Origin: Caulobacteraceae bacterium | GTDB lineage: Bacteria; Pseudomonadota; Alphaproteobacteria; Caulobacterales; Caulobacteraceae | Length of the DNA stretch: 6,436 nt | Reading direction: 5' to 3' | Assembly (NCBI GenBank): GCA_020852035.1 | Contig: JADZBR010000051.1 | Span: 1-6,436 of the forward strand | Shown: piece by piece, positions 5,762 to 6,436 of the stretch | Layout of the letters: every line of letters starts with the position of its first letter | Position numbering within the stretch: the stretch's first letter is position 1 | Notes under the pieces: generated by a model | Database searches by the model: none | Told to the model about the DNA's origin: nothing | Seen by the model: the letters and a program-made list of their open reading frames with translations, nothing else | Translations under genes and position numbers: made by a program

Positions 5762-6436
5762 ATCGACCCGACGATCGAGGCGCGCTGCGACAGCTCGATC
5801 CAGTTGCCGTCCGGGTCGCGCACCATCGAGATGCGCGCCGTGGTCCCGAGCGTGGTCGGCGCCATCGCCTCGCGCCCGCCGGCGGCGACCACGCGCGCGT
5901 GCTCGTCGTCGACCTTGAAGACCTGGAAGGTGATGTAGCGCCAGCCGCGCCCCTGCATCCCGGCGTCCGACGGCGCATCCGGCGAGGGCTCGACGATCAG
6001 CAGCGTCTCCCCGGCCCGGAACGCCGCGCCGCCGTCCCAGGGCTCTTCGGCCAGGCCGAACGCCTCGGTGTAGAACCGCCGGTGCGCCGCCACGTCGCGC
6101 ACGCCCAGCCGGATGCCGACCTGCCCGATCCCGCGCCAGCCCGGCGGAACCAGGACCACGCGGTTGCCCTCCGGATCGGCCAGCTCGCGCGGCGCCTCCA
6201 CGCCCTCGCGGGCGATCAGCAGCTCGACATAGCCGCTCGGCGGCGCGTCGGGGATCGGGTCGGCCCGGTGGTTGATCTTCAGCACCGAGCCGTTGGCGTC
6301 GTGGCGGTGCTGGTCCTGCCCCTTGCGGATCGGCAGCAGGTGGTCGAACGGCACGCCCGCCTCGCCCTGCCAGAAGCGGAGCATCGGTTCGATGTCGTTG
6401 GTGGCGAGGCCGATATCGACCCGCGGCTTGGCCAGC
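5746..6436 (-). CDS. Two-domain VOC (glyoxalase/bleomycin-resistance fold) protein, 5' end outside window
   Basis: The frame stays open to the right edge, so the ATG at 6384 is probably internal: upstream codons read KPRVDIGLATNDIEPMLRFW, a typical first strand and helix of a VOC module. At least 229 residues are visible. Module 1 spans about residues 3-98 and ends DPEGNRVVLVPPG. Module 2 starts IGQVGIRLGVRDVAAHRRFY (about 103-122), continues through YITFQV (167-172) and ends DPDGNWIELSQ (207-217). VOC proteins are metal-dependent lyases, dioxygenases or binding proteins. Here the usual first-strand His of module 2 aligns with Gly, the second His with Tyr167, and only Glu214 of the common metal triad is visible, so a classical glyoxalase I activity is doubtful. 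The last residues (SISPPP) and the TGA stop (5748-5746) lie in or at the edge of the inverted repeat. Function is unknown beyond the fold. Confidence 0.85.
   Translation of the reverse strand, partial: LAKPRVDIGLATNDIEPMLRFWQGEAGVPFDHLLPIRKGQDQHRHDANGSVLKINHRADPIPDAPPSGYVELLIAREGVEAPRELADPEGNRVVLVPPGWRGIGQVGIRLGVRDVAAHRRFYTEAFGLAEEPWDGGAAFRAGETLLIVEPSPDAPSDAGMQGRGWRYITFQVFKVDDEHARVVAAGGREAMAPTTLGTTARISMVRDPDGNWIELSQRASIVGSISPPP

Noticed and set aside
5252..5978. Several plus- and minus-strand frames across the patatin start and the repeat
   Set aside because: They are Arg/Pro/Ser-rich shadow translations with no recognisable domain, and they cross the inverted repeat.
1..6436. A defence system, prophage or transposon cargo region
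   Set aside because: All six coding regions fall in ordinary metabolic, envelope or fold families. No nuclease, integrase, toxin or reverse transcriptase motif was seen.

Overview
This window is very GC-rich, densely coded DNA from what looks like an alphaproteobacterium. The likeliest group is Caulobacterales (Caulobacter, Phenylobacterium or Brevundimonas type). That placement is inference from the base composition, the protein style and the C/G-block palindromic intergenic repeats, not from a database match. I see no rRNA, tRNA, CRISPR array, integrase, transposase or phage gene.

Layout: (1) Bases 1-611 (+) are the C-terminal part of an ANL-family acyl-CoA ligase whose start lies outside the window. 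(2) Bases 612-821 form a gap dominated by a large nested inverted repeat (620-753), with no gene seen. (3) Bases 822-3331 (+) are a two-gene nucleotide-sugar operon: a WbpE/WlbC-type PLP aminotransferase, then a WbpA-type UDP-N-acetylglucosamine 6-dehydrogenase, joined by a 4-base TTGA overlap and followed by a terminator-like hairpin (3331-3361). (4) Bases 3466-4761 (+) encode an uncharacterised lipoprotein with beta-propeller-like strands; its ribosome binding site sits in a small predicted hairpin. (5) Bases 4741-5610 (-) encode a patatin-like phospholipase/esterase whose 3' end overlaps the lipoprotein gene by 21 bases. (6) Bases 5611-5745 hold most of a second nested inverted repeat (5636-5761). 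(7) Bases 5746-6436 (-) encode a two-domain VOC (glyoxalase/bleomycin-resistance fold) protein that runs off the right edge; its stop codon lies inside the repeat.

The only clear functional unit is the aminotransferase/dehydrogenase pair. In the Pseudomonas/Bordetella pathway, WbpA oxidises UDP-GlcNAc to UDP-GlcNAcA, WbpB oxidises C3, and WbpE aminates the 3-keto sugar. WbpD and WbpI then acetylate and epimerise it. Here only the first and third steps are present, so the others must be encoded elsewhere if the pathway works. The product would be an acidic 2,3-diamino sugar for a surface polysaccharide. The other genes do not form an obvious pathway with it. The window looks like ordinary chromosome; the most unusual material is in the intergenic repeats. 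I did not find convincing evidence of a new defence or mobile system.
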